DNA from: Owenia fusiformis
Lineage: Eukaryota > Annelida > Polychaeta > Sabellida > Oweniidae
DNA: 64,000 bases
Assembly: GCA_903813345.2 (NCBI GenBank)
Contig: CAIIXF020000025.1
Location: 62,001-126,000, forward strand
Reading direction: 5' to 3'
Shown: positions 35,400 through 47,339 of the stretch, piece by piece
How positions within the stretch are numbered: the first letter of the stretch is position 1
How the letters are laid out: each line of letters starts with the position of its first letter
The notes under the pieces: model-generated
The model's input: the letters and a program-made list of their open reading frames with translations, nothing else
Told to the model about the DNA's origin: nothing
Database searches by the model: none
Position numbers and translations under genes: made by a program

Positions 35400-35720
35400 C
35401 ATTAAAATCATAATATTTTCTGTTACTCCAAACATAATGCAAAATATAAGTGTTTGTTAAACTTACAATTTTCATTGATTTGCCAGACCTTTTCCTGGGC
35501 TTTTTATCCAATATTTCCTCTAATTCATGGGCTGATGCAGGTTCATATATCAACGTGCACTTTTTGTCCAAAATCTATGCTGCCAATTTGAAGAGGATAC
35601 CTCTTTCATGCAGAAACATCTGCTCATCATAATCTATTAAATTGTTCTTAGAAATCTCATATCTTAGATGAGCCTTGCATGAGCAGGCACTCCAAAGAAG
35701 TGTCCAGATCAGATAAATTT
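35400..35720 (-). pseudogene. Fragment of an unknown gene with a GT donor
   Basis: The minus strand reads LRYEISKNNLIDYDEQMFLH, then, past a stop, KCTLIYEPASAHELEEIL and KKPRKRSGKSMKI, ending at a GTAAGT donor. It looks like exon sequence with a basic tail. It is on the same strand as the Cys-rich frame at 35810-36019. No family recognised. Given the locale, a transposon gene is likely. Confidence 0.35.
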
Positions 35721-35809
35721 TAATTTTAAATCATCAAGATCTCCATTTATTTGAGAAATATGAATTTATATACGTGGTTATTGAAACTAGGTCAGTTATT
35801 TGTTGTTGT

Positions 35810-36019
35810 TTACTGAGTTCCGGCGATTTGCCAATCAGATGTATCCCTGCTTTCAACATTGGCTGTGGCAATACAAATTAGTTTTATCAACAATTCATTT
35901 TTCATAGTATCCATTGTGAATTTAGTTTTATCAGGTCCTATATGTCCTCTAATCAGATTTTTACACTTAGTACACCTCCTTCCAGAATTTGAGTCTTCTG
36001 TAATATTTTTGATATCCAT
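35810..36019 (-). pseudogene. Cys-rich N-terminal fragment, unknown gene
   Basis: The minus strand reads MDIKNITEDSNSGRRCTKCK, then NLIRGHIGPDKTK. The C-x-x-C-x4-GH-x2-P pattern is a small zinc-binding motif seen at the start or end of several transposase-like proteins. The second cysteine pair is not visible. It may be the start of the gene whose next piece lies at 35400-35720. Confidence 0.35.
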
Positions 36020-36024
36020 TTTTT

Positions 36025-37565
36025 ATTATGTAAAATGTTCATGTTTTTTATATAAACTTTGTTTGATACAATCCGTCCACTCCTATCTTGGCTACACACA
36101 CAATATGAATATGAAAAACACATGTGCAAATTGCAATTACAAATAAGTTAATAAATATATAAAGATGCTGCTTACATTAAAATTCATTTATTACATAAAT
36201 ACACAATAATCTTTACCCAATGCAAGATATTGCCATTTTGCATCCTAAAAAGTCACAAGTGCAAGATGAGATTTATTTGTGACATCATTGGTTTATAAAC
36301 ATTAACAACATAGCAACAGATACACAGTTGCTAGGAGTATCTATGCTCATTCTCTAAAATTAATCTGTGACGTAATTACAATGCAACCTTGTTAACACGC
36401 ATATTCATGTAATTTCTATATTGTTGTTATATATTGTAATGACGTAATAGCATTTGAAAGATGAAGTTCCATTAATTTGAATCTATTTTTCACTCAGTTT
36501 TCTCATAAAAAGGTGAAAATATGGCATTATATAAAATCATATTAGAAAATCTCTCTTGTAGTCTTACTTGTGCAAGATTTCATTCTTGACTTGCTTTGAT
36601 AATGTTTCTTCCTCTTGTCTGCGACTCAATAAAGAAGAATTATCAAAGCTCATCAAGAATGAACGATCTTCCACAGTTACCCATAGAAGAACCTCTTTAT
36701 CTATTCATATTATCTTTATCTTAATCAGTCATAGTAGATTGCATCTCATACCTTTCAGTAGTTTGCTATTTCTATTCACCGTCTTAATCATACTCTTTTG
36801 AGAATTTTTTTGATGGGCATCTGTGGAGAAAGTGATATTCAACCATGTCTTATATATGAAATAAGGTTCACACAATTGAATTGCTCACTTTTGAAGAACA
36901 TTTTCCAATTTTCCAAACTATTTTGCTGTGCTTGATTAAGTCTTACCCTGTATGAAGGCTGTTTTGCGTTTATCAATAAATCCATGAAGTAGGGTTGCAT
37001 CATACTATATATGGTTGTACATGAAAAGGTGATGTCCATGTAAAAATATTGTTGATTTCGTTTTGAAGTTATTTTATATTAATAACAGATAATTTGTCAA
37101 AATTAAAGTCTATTGAGATGGATGGCTAATCTTCATGACAAAGGAGTAAATCAAGATTTTTCAGAATTATTGAGATATAAAAAAAAATTATTATCTCATG
37201 TTCTAATGAATATTTTCCAATGAAATTTTCAGTTACAGAATCTGATACAACATGTTATAAAAGTTAATTTTGCATTTTAATTATTTAAAAACTTTTCCAA
37301 GTATGAGAAATGGAAATATTTTTTCAATCGCCTATAAAAAAGTTAATATGTCTTCATATTCAGGTCCATATGTACATATTTGTATACCCTATACGTTCCA
37401 AAAGGATATATGTCACATAATAAGGCATATATTATGTTTAAACCTCCAGTGGGACACGTGCCCTTTTAGTTGGTGTATCTGTGTTAAAGTACAAAACATT
37501 AAGCTGGACATATAGGCATCTTACACTACTTACAGAAGATTTGAAGAACAGAGAGTACAGTCAGG
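36025..37565. other. No gene recognised
   Basis: AT-rich DNA with short frames on both strands that lack motifs (for example 36568-36801 and 36839-37039). No repeat copies were seen. Confidence 0.45.
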
Positions 37566-37569
37566 TCTG

Positions 37570-38990
37570 TGTTTAGAATTATCATATTAGGTGATAAAAT
37601 GACACCCAGTCAAATGAGCAGCCAATACTTGCTCCTGGCTATGGTGACATTCAGGCCGTGGTGTTGTTCTGGTAAATCTTTCCAAGAGGTCATCAATAAC
37701 ATCCTGCCTAAATTTAATGGGAGTAGATTTTTGAGTTGGGTCCTAGTTTTTATACAGGATATAGCCATTCACAAAGGCTGTTTGGTGCAGTATATGATAT
37801 AATGGGACTTACCATTTGAGACACTTGTGTGGATAATTGTATGCAGCTAGTTACTGGTCATACAAATCAGTTCACCCATATTGGAAATATAGTCCTTGAT
37901 GAGCACTGGCTTTTGAACTGTTCTGAGACCTCATGGGACTTCTTTGATTTGATATCTTTGTCAATCCAATTGTTTGTATGAACACTTAATAATCCGATAA
38001 CCCTCTTAGTATCATGCCACGCTACAGCAACGATTTTTCTTCTGCACATGAATTTGGGATCATCTCCCTTCTTCAGTTTTAGGTTTTCTTTTTGGTTCAT
38101 TTAGTACAACTGGCATATGCAGCCTATTTACTTGTACTGCACCACAGGCTCCAGTGTTCTGATTTGCCAAGTCATGAATTAATATGGGTGCAGAATAAGA
38201 ATTGTTCATGTATATGATGTGATTCTTGTTGTTGAATCCTTGTAATAAATGATGCACCACTTTGCAGTAAATGGTATAGCATTGTACATTGGAAATGTTA
38301 ATTTTACTGAATAAATCAGTTGTTTAGTAAGTACCCACTCCTACTTTCATGCAGTCCAAAATTGTTGTGCCCCATTACGTTGGCTATCCAATACATATAT
38401 TGGTGGAATGATACATGACTCTTGAATTTAACTCTTGAACTTGCTCTCTAACAATGCTCTTGTGAAGGCTGATCTTTGACTCTAGAGGATTGTAATCATT
38501 ATTCGCATCATTTGGGTTTTTCATTATTTGCTCATCATTGTTTGAGAAAAGTAAAAATGTAGAAATATTGTTGAAGGGCTCACGATGCATAACATTTGAG
38601 TATATTGGTGTTACAGTCAGCCAGTACACATACTTCAATTGTCTCTGATAGTGGGTATGTCATACTGAGTAAAGGATATCTGGAGAGTCGCGCACACTCT
38701 CATTTTAGCTGATGTAGTGGCTGTCATTTTTTTCTAACGGTTGACTTCCTAGAGAGCTCCAATGCAGGATTATAAAAATACTGTTCAGCATAGCGATTTG
38801 TCTCGCGAGACATACATCAAAAACTTCATTTGGAAAAAATAGCTTGAAATAATCCGTTGGCTTATATCCATTAATATTCACAAGAATTTCCATCCTATCT
38901 GGATTGTAGGGTTCAAGCCAATCTGTGGCATAATCATCATAGGGGTCAGTAATATCATATGACTTCCTTACATAAGATTGTGCTGCACCT
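37570..38990 (-). pseudogene. piggyBac-like transposase relic
   Basis: Minus-strand pieces follow the piggyBac (DDE_Tnp_1_7) order. First is YKPTDYFKLFFPNEVFDVCL after a ttttttccag acceptor (about 38700-38990). Next is KYVYWLTVTPIYSNVMHREP (38384-38638), then LQGFNNKNHIIYMNNSYSAP with a GA-x-QVNRLHMP segment (38060-38260). Then come AVAWHDTKRVIGLLSVHTNN (37867-38100) and a C-terminal part with GYILYKN and LTGCHFI (37570-37800). The aspartate usually found in the DN-x-Y motif reads as asparagine. The segment with the first catalytic aspartate is absent between 38270 and 38380. Stops and frame changes separate the parts. No TTAA-flanked ends were identified. A domesticated gene is unlikely given this decay. 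Confidence 0.8.
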
Positions 38991-39066
38991 GGAAAAAATA
39001 CAAAACGTGATATATAAATATGAATAATTAGGTAATGCTGAACACAAAATAGGCAACCTATAATAA

Positions 39067-39309
39067 ATGAATAAACACAAGGAGCACACATGTCTCTAAC
39101 TCACAACCTCATGGTTATGGCACCCAATCGCCTAATTTGAACGTGCTGGTGCTGAAGCCCTCTCAGCCAACTCGACAACTCCAAAGAAGGTTGTTTTGTT
39201 AGTTGATCTGACTAGAGGCAGCTAATGTTAATGTTTGAACACACCAGAGGAAGTACAACGGAGATTTTCTACACACACACACACACACACACACTGCTCA
39301 ACTGTCCTT
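39067..39309 (-). mobile_element. tRNA-derived SINE, copy 2
   Basis: Nearly colinear with 34357-34631: 'tgaataaacacaaggagcac', 'ggcacccaatcgcct', 'ccaactcgacaactcc', 'ggttgttttgttagt' and 'gatctgactagaggcagct'. An (AC)n run (39271-39294) replaces the mixed tract of copy 1 before 'ctcaactgtcct'. Differences are scattered, so the copies are old. Confidence 0.7.
39271..39294. repeat. (AC)n microsatellite
   Basis: About twelve uninterrupted AC units, inside SINE copy 2. Confidence 0.95.
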
Positions 39310-39363
39310 AAGAATCCAGAGCGGGTTTATACCTCTGCAACTGAAAGCTCAGATGGTGATCAT

Positions 39364-39459
39364 AAATTGATAAACAGAAGGAGCAGATGCGTCTCAGACT
39401 CAGACAACCTCGTGGTAATGGCACCCAATCGCTTAGTTTGAACGTGCTGGCGCTCAAGA
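39364..39459 (-). mobile_element. tRNA-derived SINE, copy 3 (truncated)
   Basis: Shares 'ggagcaga..cgtctc', 'acaacctcgtggtaatggca' and 'cccaatcgctta...gaacgtgctggcgctcaa' with copies 1 and 2, then stops. Only the B-box side survives. It lies about 55 bp from copy 2 in the same orientation. Confidence 0.65.
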
Positions 39460-39490
39460 ATAAGAATAAGTCTAGACCTAGTTTACCAAG

Positions 39491-39676
39491 TTAATATATA
39501 ACAAATAACAAATTTCTTGGTTGAGCAGCCCTGGGCTGAAAATGTTGCCTTGCAATATGCTCTACTTCATCCATTTTACCCTCCATTGTGGACTCAATAT
39601 CATTTAGACCAAAATCGTCGTTGTTAGTTGGGCACCCATTTGTTCTTTCACACACAGCACCTCCAGGACAGCCCAA
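39491..39676 (-). pseudogene. Exon-like frame upstream of the piggyBac relic
   Basis: The minus strand reads LNDIESTMEGKMDEVEHIAR then QHFQPRAAQPRN. The acidic character and position 5' of the piggyBac parts would fit the acidic N-terminal region of a piggyBac protein, but no motif proves it. Confidence 0.25.
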
Positions 39677-39679
39677 CCC

Positions 39680-40715
39680 TTTATGAAATGCAAAACAAAA
39701 ACCAGATAGGATGTAGGGGATACATATTTTATTATGGTTTTTGGGTAAGGAGGTCTCATACTATTGTTTGTTTATCCACAAAATACTATCCACTGCTCAT
39801 ACTGACCACATTTCCACATTCTCTTGAGATCTTCCTTTGCATGCTGGACCTCAATCAATGCTTCAATGATCCCTTGCTTTACTTTACCTTTTTTGTTTTC
39901 CCCTCAGTGTTGACAAAAGATTTGCTCATCTTTAGCCAATTTAAGAGTGAGAGTTTTTGTAAATATAAACAGGAAGTGACTTAAATACACTGAATAAAAT
40001 GCCCTAGATAATTTCGAGAAATCGTTTCTAAATTTTGGTGAAGATTAATATTTGTGAATTTTATTTTTACCAAAATCACCAAATTAAAGCGGGCACCAAA
40101 TTAACCCAATCTACAGTGTACTGATAACTGATTATCCTGCAATAGGAATCTCTCACTGTATATAAAGATGAATCTAAGAAAAACTTTTTGTTAGATGGGA
40201 TAAGCAAGGTAATTTTAATCTCACCTTTTATTCTTTATATACAATTGTTTGCTCTCATTGACATCTAAAGCTATCTTTTTTTCACATGTGATTATGGCTG
40301 CTATGCTTGATTAGAAAAAAATACATACACCGGTAAGTTTAACTATGCTCTGTCTATGGAAACCAAAAGTAACCATTCCTCATCAGAACTGCTATCAGTC
40401 TCACCATACTTGTTCTTAAGTCAGAATAGTCCCAAATCCTGAAACTAAAGATAGAAATGTCTTAAGTCAATACAATTCCTCCCAATGAAAATTTAAAGGA
40501 TCTCTAGGTGTCATAAAAAATGACAAAACATTGCTTCCTGGACGAGATCAAATGACTTTGACATATTCTTCACATTCCTGGCCTTTATGATAATGCCAGC
40601 AGTGATCATTCAGAATAAATGGAACAATTTTTGGCTTAGTGGTGGTACTATCTTTAGGGTGTCAGTTTTCTTTGCCTGTTGCCTTTTCTTATCATCCAAT
40701 GCTTAAGCCTCCCCT
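39680..40715. other. No gene recognised
   Basis: One 118-residue plus-strand frame (39628-39984) has no domain. The rest is AT-rich and featureless. Confidence 0.4.
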
Positions 40716-40717
40716 TA

Positions 40718-41601
40718 GGGTGTTTCATTTTTCAAGAATGTTCTCGGATCATAATGGCCCTTTAACATGGGGTTACAAATGGTGCCAGTAGTTTACTAAT
40801 TTTTTTTTCAACAAAATCGGATAATGTACAAACTGGTCCGTCGGCCGTTCTTTCCGTCCCATTGGATTACATTGTGGGTGACGCCAACTTTTCAATGGAA
40901 AATATTATTTTGCACTTCTTTGCTTATCATTTGATGGAAATTATGGGAAAGTGTTTTCCTGTTAAAAGCATTTGGATATACATCAAAACACTTTCAATTG
41001 ATGCAAAGTAGATTGTTCTAACACTTTTTGTTGCTGAGGTATTGCCAGTCTACTAACCTGTATGGTAGTCTACTGTGGGAGGAGGTCAAAAATAAAAATT
41101 GATTTCGGCCACTTTTAAACATGTTTTATTAAATTTGCAAGGGGATATTTTGTTATATTATGATAACATTTTTTTTAAATATTCAAATTGTTGACAGAAA
41201 AGACATTCATGAATTTAACTGTCCAATATATGCATTTTTTATTTGTTTGTTTGACCCCTGGACCAGTAGATCTGCAATATCTTTGCGATAAAAAGTGGTA
41301 GAACAGTCTAGTTTACATCAATTGAAAGTGTTTTGATGTATTCTCAAATGCTTATATCAGAAAAATTGGTTCTAACCATTTCTGGTAAATCAGCAGCAAA
41401 GAAGTGCGAAACATTGTTTTCCATTGAAAAGTGGCCGTCGCCCACAATGTAATCCAAAGGGACGGAAAGAATGGCGGACGGACCAGTTTTTATGTTTTCC
41501 GATTTTGTTGAAAAAAAAATCAGTGAACTAACAGCACCATTTGTAACCCCGTGTTAAAGGGCCGTTGTAATCCGAGAACATTATTGAAAAATGAAACGCC
41601 C
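40718..41601. mobile_element. 884-bp foldback element with arms of about 340 bp and TA target duplication
   Basis: The left end GGGTGTTTCATTTTTCAAGA and the inverted right end GGGCGTTTCATTTTTCAATA start arms of about 340 bp that match along their length ('ggacggaaagaa' facing 'ttctttccgtcc', 'catcaattgaaagtgttttga' facing its inverse). TA lies on both sides (40716-40717 and 41602-41603). The central piece (about 41085-41265) has no coding frame. This is a non-autonomous TA-target element, probably Tc1/mariner-related. Arm differences show it is not new. Confidence 0.85.
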
Positions 41602-41802
41602 TACCTCCCCCCTTTGGCAGATTTATGCACTTAAAATAATGTTATCCACTGTAGTCATTTCAGCTAAGATATTTCAACATTACTAACTAACATATATTCT
41701 CTAAGCATACCTTTACTTGAACCTGAAACATGAAGTCTAAAGATAACATGATTCAGGATGTATCAGTACAACCTTAAATGCGTATTTAATGATACATTTT
41801 GC

Positions 41803-43351
41803 TTAAAAAATTTGTTTATCAAGGGATTTTCTAACAACTTTATCACATGTTGAATTCTTTGATATTTTCCCCTCATTAACAGATAATCCATCTGGGGCAG
41901 ACAAATGGTGCATCTTATGAAACTCACCTTGTGTTTTCTTGGACACTAAATTCACTGGTGAAACTACTAAGCCCCTTATATGAACACAGAAAATACCTTG
42001 TTCTACTTCTTTGTTAAACTTATATTTCAAAGTATCACAATGAGTAAAGATGGATTTAAGATTCTTAGGATCTTTTTGTGGGAGAGGTCCAGAAAAAGGA
42101 ATAAAGAAACTTTCTTTAAAACCTTGTCTCAATTGGTTTTTATCTGTGTCATAATCTTTTAAATAAGGCAACAAATTGTTGATTAAGACTGGTGTAACTA
42201 CAGGATAATCACAAATCTGTTATTTCAATGACTGAAGGAGGAAAACTTTGGGTGAGGTGATGGTTGTTCTTCTCATAATCTCCACTGGACAATTCCTCCT
42301 CCTCTTTGCTTTATCTGTGTCTTCCTTGTCAACCATATTCATCACCCTCCAATCACCTTTTGACCAGAGTTACTTTTAGAGCTCCACTTCCATTTAGAGC
42401 CTTTCTGTTTCTCTGCATCAAAAGAGCCATTGGGCAGGTTTAGTGACTTATAGTAGCTGACTTGATCAAGGACCCTTCAAGAGCACCACCGATTCATCCT
42501 ACTCTTTCTGAATAACCTATCTTATATCTCCCAGTTCATTCCCCTTTGTTTTTAGTGACTGGATAAGGGCAATACATTATGTCAAGTCACCAGCCTCTGC
42601 TGGGTAGACAGACAGGTAAATCTTTTTAAATATCAAAAATGCTTTTAAACAATCCATATATGATAAATATTTGATATTTTTTGATTCTTGTTTGGCAAAA
42701 AGAACATGTTTAATTTTCCCATATACTATTGTTGTTACTTTCACATCATTATAGCCATCACTATTATTATTATCATTTTAGGAGGGTTAGGATGGATATA
42801 CACCCCCAAACTGATCCTGTATTGACATTAGCAAAAGGTAAAGAATTTAGCATAGGACCCCCAAAACCTTGTCATGTTATATTATGATTTTGTCTTATAC
42901 CCAAGGGTGTGTCTGATCTTAGATCTTGGTCCAGTTGTTGTGACTCATAACTAGCTACAGGAGGTTGTGGTTGCTGAAGTACATGCGACTGTTGACTTGT
43001 TATCATGAATGGTGATGTTGAGGGCCTATACTGATAGACTGAAGGAGGAACTTTGGGTTCATAAGGTATATAAGGTTGCTGATTATGCATGAAAGATGTT
43101 GATGGCTTTTGCTGAGGAACATTAGACTACTGATTGGGAAGGAAGGATCCAGAGGCCTTTTTTGTGTTATATATGACTGCTGATTTGGCATAGATGCTGT
43201 TGTGGGGTTTTGCTGACAAGCCAGAGGGGAAAATTGAATTGTTTCCATTGACATTGCCTCGCCTCGCCTCCCATCTAATTTTGTATATTAGGGTGTGAAT
43301 ACTGGGGCTGAACTTGACCCATATCCATCCAGTAAGCCCGGTGCCATCCAC
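41803..43351 (-). mobile_element. DIRS-like retroelement fossil E, heavily decayed
   Basis: Treated as a fossil. One part (41803-42174, minus) matches the start of a DIRS-type reverse transcriptase, with a SPVNLVSKK box and HHLSAPDGLSVNEG. Upstream, 42872-43351 encodes proline- and glutamine-rich pieces that may be the gag region. No RNase H or recombinase part is seen next to it. It is broken many times over and probably the oldest of the five. Confidence 0.6.
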
Positions 43352-43359
43352 ATCCAGTT

Positions 43360-44780
43360 AGCTTGGTGCCATCCCCAATTCGTTGATTCCCTGTACACCC
43401 TGGTCTGGTTGACCATGGGGCTGAGTGAATTCTTTGTTAGTGTCTGTTTGGAATATTTGCTCTTGTGGTTGTTTTCCTAATCCTTTTCAGTTTAGGCCAA
43501 AGTTGTACCACTTTTCTTTTTATTTCCTTTGCTATAGTTTTTCCCCCATGATCCCCTAAAAAAAACATTGCATTATTAATTTAAGAATCAAGACATTCAA
43601 AGACAACCTGTCACCATTTATTGATCTTCGTAGAAGACATGGGCTGATAGTTTGTATGGAGCGACACCATGAGTAAAAGCTTATGCAATTACCAAACAGA
43701 CCCTGTTGTCTACCCATTCCCTTATTTCCCTTGCCATGTCAAAAAACAGTTGCACTTAACTACCTATAATACCTTCAGCATATGGTCTATAACTAACTTC
43801 CCCTTAATTATTTTTACCAATAAAGTTGTGCTCCTCGTTGCAATTAATACCAAGAAGGCAACTATGTGTAGATTTTTTGATAAATGGACATACCATCTCT
43901 ATTATAGGTTATCTAAACTATTGAACCCATTGCAGTACTTAGGTCATACTAATTAATACATATTCCTTCTTTTAGATTTACTTAATCAGTTGCAGTACCA
44001 AGGCCTTGTTTTTAAGTAAAACCTCCACAACCATTTCTGCCATCCTACGGTCGCAGGGCTTCAAAATCCAAAATATCCTCTTTCTTTTTACATCCTGCTA
44101 TAAACAGTAAGCATTTCCCTGATTAAGAACTCACCATTTGATTCGCTATCGCAACACTATGACAGCAATCATACTTCATCGGTGCATAATTAGATCATGT
44201 GACTCAGTTTAATCGGACGCTTCCAAATTAGTTATAGCAGTGGGGAAGAAGGAGGTACGGATTCTGTACACCTGCTTAGGAGGATGCATTTCTGCTAACT
44301 AGTTATTTGCAACTATCTATTTCAGTACCTAGGTTTTGTGGTACTTAACTTCCCCACGTACCATCACCATATAAAGTAAATAAGTTCCTAAAATTAGTAA
44401 AAACTATGTGTTACAATTAATGGTTTGAAACCCTTAATTATGTTTTATCATATTGCCCATAAGTGTAGTGGTAAGTGAAATAGGAAGATTTACAAGGCTT
44501 AATAGGTTATTCAATATGCATCCTAATTTATTATCATAATTCTACAGTTCTAGGAACGGTGTGTAAAACTATATAATAAAAATATTCATCTACAGGACCT
44601 AAATCATGTGTTAATAATATCAACCCATGTACTGTCTTTGTTAACAGGTTATGTGTACTACAGGATCAGTAACTAGGTCCATGTGCTATTCTTAGCATAG
44701 CCTCCATGTGCTATTCTTAGCATAGCCTCAATGTTCCATCTCTGTTACCTGTTTGACTGTATCTATTAGTAGTATGAATT
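43360..44780. other. No gene recognised
   Basis: Short frames without motifs. A 25-bp piece, 'ccatgtgctattcttagcatagcct', is repeated at about 44680-44728. Confidence 0.45.
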
Positions 44781-44785
44781 AACTG

Positions 44786-45605
44786 CTCGAGCATTAACCG
44801 GTTAACTGGGTGTTTTTAACAGTTAAAGTCGGTTAAATGACCAAACTTGAACTAATAATTTCAAATGAAATATACATCTTTGATCTTGAAAGTTGAAAAA
44901 ATTTGGGAAAATGATATATCAGCATTTATTTTTTACTTTCGTCAAGCTTTACTCTATTCTATTCATACACTACCTGACTACTGGTATTTCTAAATTACTT
45001 ACCACACTGGTTTGCTCTTGGAATTTTCATGAATGCACCATAACAACAAGAATTGCAGCTGATTAGTGTTTATTTTAATTTTAATTTTCTCACTACCAAA
45101 GCAAGGTTTTGACCTTTGACATTTTGGCGATGTTGATAGACAACAATAATAACAAAACTGACAATGATTGGATGTTTACATGTTTGTAAGGAATCATCTG
45201 GCCTATGAGTTGATTACACATGGTTGACATTTGAAAAACAAACAGATTAACATGCAAAGTAAGGGGTTAAAGTTGCTGATTGGATGTTTGTAAGGAGTTA
45301 TCAGACCTATCACATGTATGAGTAGCTTACATGAAACTGACGCTTGAAAAACAAACAAATTAACATGCAAAGTAAGTGCGGGAAAGCAATAATATGGAAT
45401 TGAAGTTGCTGATCGGATGTTTGTAAGGAGTTATCGGACTTATGACATGTATGAGTAGCTTACGTGAAACTGACACTTTAAAACAATAGCATGCAATATA
45501 AGTGCGGAAAATAACAGAATTATACATGGTCAACTAACCACCCATAAAAACACAGACCGGTCAAGGCATTATCGCCAGTCAACCGGTTAATACTTGACAC
45601 CTCTA
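44786..45605. mobile_element. Probable non-autonomous hAT-like element with internal tandem repeats
   Basis: 'gcattaaccggttaactgg' at 44790 is mirrored near 45590 by 'ccagtcaaccggttaatact', giving short inverted ends. Inside, a unit of about 125 bp occurs three times (about 45165-45510: 'ttgctgatYggatgtttgta', 'aaggagttatc', 'acatgtatgagtagcttac'). The 'ggtgtcaagtattaaccggtt' style of end is one I associate with hAT elements. I could not fix an exact target duplication. Confidence 0.55.
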
Positions 45606-45609
45606 GTAT

Positions 45610-46600
45610 CTATGTTCCATTGGTTACAGTACCTAGGACATGTGTTGTCTTTGTTCACTTTGTTTCTCTATAAAACAGGCTATAAGTAGGTTGTGACATC
45701 CCAAAACACATGACTTTCACTTCTAATAAGATCATACTCTATACTTCTAAGAATAGTCTGTTTATGAACTATTTAGAGCTTTAAATTAAATCTTACACTG
45801 TAAATTAAAATATACTTGCTGGACCTTCCCAATGCTGTGGGGATGGCGGTTTTTAGTGCCTTCCTCCTTGGGGATGGCTGTTTTTAGTGCCTTCCTCCTT
45901 TTCTACATGCCCTGGTCATTGAAATGGTCACCATGTATGTCTATAACTTGACTATTCTCCTTTTGCATCTTTCTACCCAGTAAGTTCAACTTGTAGTTCA
46001 TCAACTCTATTACCTTATTGCATTGTCTGGCATGAGCTATTGTTTTTATTATTATTATGAGTTGTTTGTCTGTAATCATCTAAAGGGATTTTTTCCTATG
46101 ATTACTCTCCCTTTTGGGAACAAATGTTTTCTGGTTTTCTAGGATAGTTCATTTTAAAAGTTTATGAAATTTTTTGTTTGTGGTTTTAGTATCTTTTGCT
46201 GGTATCTCATTAGTGCTTGGGTATAGTCTCTAAAGCATGTTGAAAAAATATACTTAAATGTTAAGTGGTACATTTGTGGAAAATCTCACATTCAACAGGT
46301 TCTGAATGAAAATACTAGTATGAGAGCTACAAGTAAAATACTAAAGAACAAAAATCCAAGAAAAATAAACATTTTGACAAGCAGAATCCCTAACATTTAA
46401 AAATATTATTTCTAAATTGTGTGCGCATAAAGTGATTTGCAATTGGAGTTTTGAGACAATGAATGTTGCTAATTCTTTTGTTTAATAATAGAAGGTGATG
46501 ATTATATTCAGCATAAAAGCTTTTTTTACTTTAAGAGCCCAACATATAAACAAGTTCAACAATATGTTCTATAAAAAAACAATTAAATTACATATTTTTT
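45610..46600. other. No gene; small tandem at 45838-45900
   Basis: A 31-bp piece, 'ggggatggcggtttttagtg' plus 'ccttcctcctt', occurs twice. Nothing else recognisable. Confidence 0.5.
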
Positions 46601-46603
46601 GCA

Positions 46604-46909
46604 ATGTTTCATCTTCAACTCCATCCAAAAACATATAAACATGTAGACGTTATATTGGAGTCACAAGAAAGGGCGCAACTTATTATACCTCCGGAGAAGA
46701 ATGTTATATTGGAGTCACAAGAGAGGGCACAACTTATCATACCTCCGGAGAAGAATGTTGTGAAAAAACAGTACTATATGATATTGCTAAATAAATCAGC
46801 CAATATACAAAGTTCCAGTGACTTGGCAATTCCCTTGGTCACCATATATCCACATGGCAATGTCAGTAGAATAAAAGAATGGTTTGGTTGCTTCCTTTCT
46901 ATTGTTTAA
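46604..46909 (+). pseudogene. Exon-like cassette B, inverted copy with internal duplication
   Basis: The plus strand reads YKHVDVILESQERAQLIIPP, after which the ILESQERAQLIIPPEKN part is repeated in frame, then NVVKKQYYMILLNKSANIQS and SDLAIPLVTIYP. The internal direct duplication adds 19 residues. It is in the opposite orientation to the 11.5-12.9 kb copies and is joined to the same LINE 3' end, as there. Confidence 0.55.
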
Positions 46910-46958
46910 TGCTGCTGCATTATTTGATTGTGATCCTACATCAATGACTACATAACTT

Positions 46959-47335
46959 TTAAGTCTTTTTTACATATAAAATAAAATATAATTGATTTCT
47001 TACACTGCTCAAACCATACATGTTCTTATCCCAGTGAAATATGATAGTTATGATATTTTTTATTATTTTTGATGTCCCAGTTGTTTTCCCAGATTCATCT
47101 AGTTGTAAAAGCATATTATAACATGATTGTTTGTGTCTATGATTAGGCATTCTTCTTAATTTTATCCAGTATTTTATGGTTCTGAGCATATAAGTGATAC
47201 AAAGTGGAAGTCTGCTGCATTATTTGATTGTGATCTCACACCTATGTAATATTTACAAAATTGACCTTGTGTACATTCAATTACATTATACCATTCATAT
47301 CCCAATATCTCTGAACCATAGCACAAGATGGATGT
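46959..47335 (-). mobile_element. LINE ORF2 C-terminal fragment, inverted copy
   Basis: The minus strand carries the text of 10957-11440: 'cttgtgctatggttcagaga', then MLRTIKYWIKLRRMPNHRHK and SCYNMLLQLDESGKTT. A short internal part is missing. Since both the LINE end and the adjoining cassette B match the 11 kb region in inverse order, the whole segment was copied as one inverted duplication. Confidence 0.75.
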
Positions 47336-47339
47336 ACAT

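Noticed and set aside
39628-39984. 118-residue plus-strand open frame
   Set aside because: No recognisable domain, and it overlaps the exon-like minus-strand frame near the piggyBac relic.
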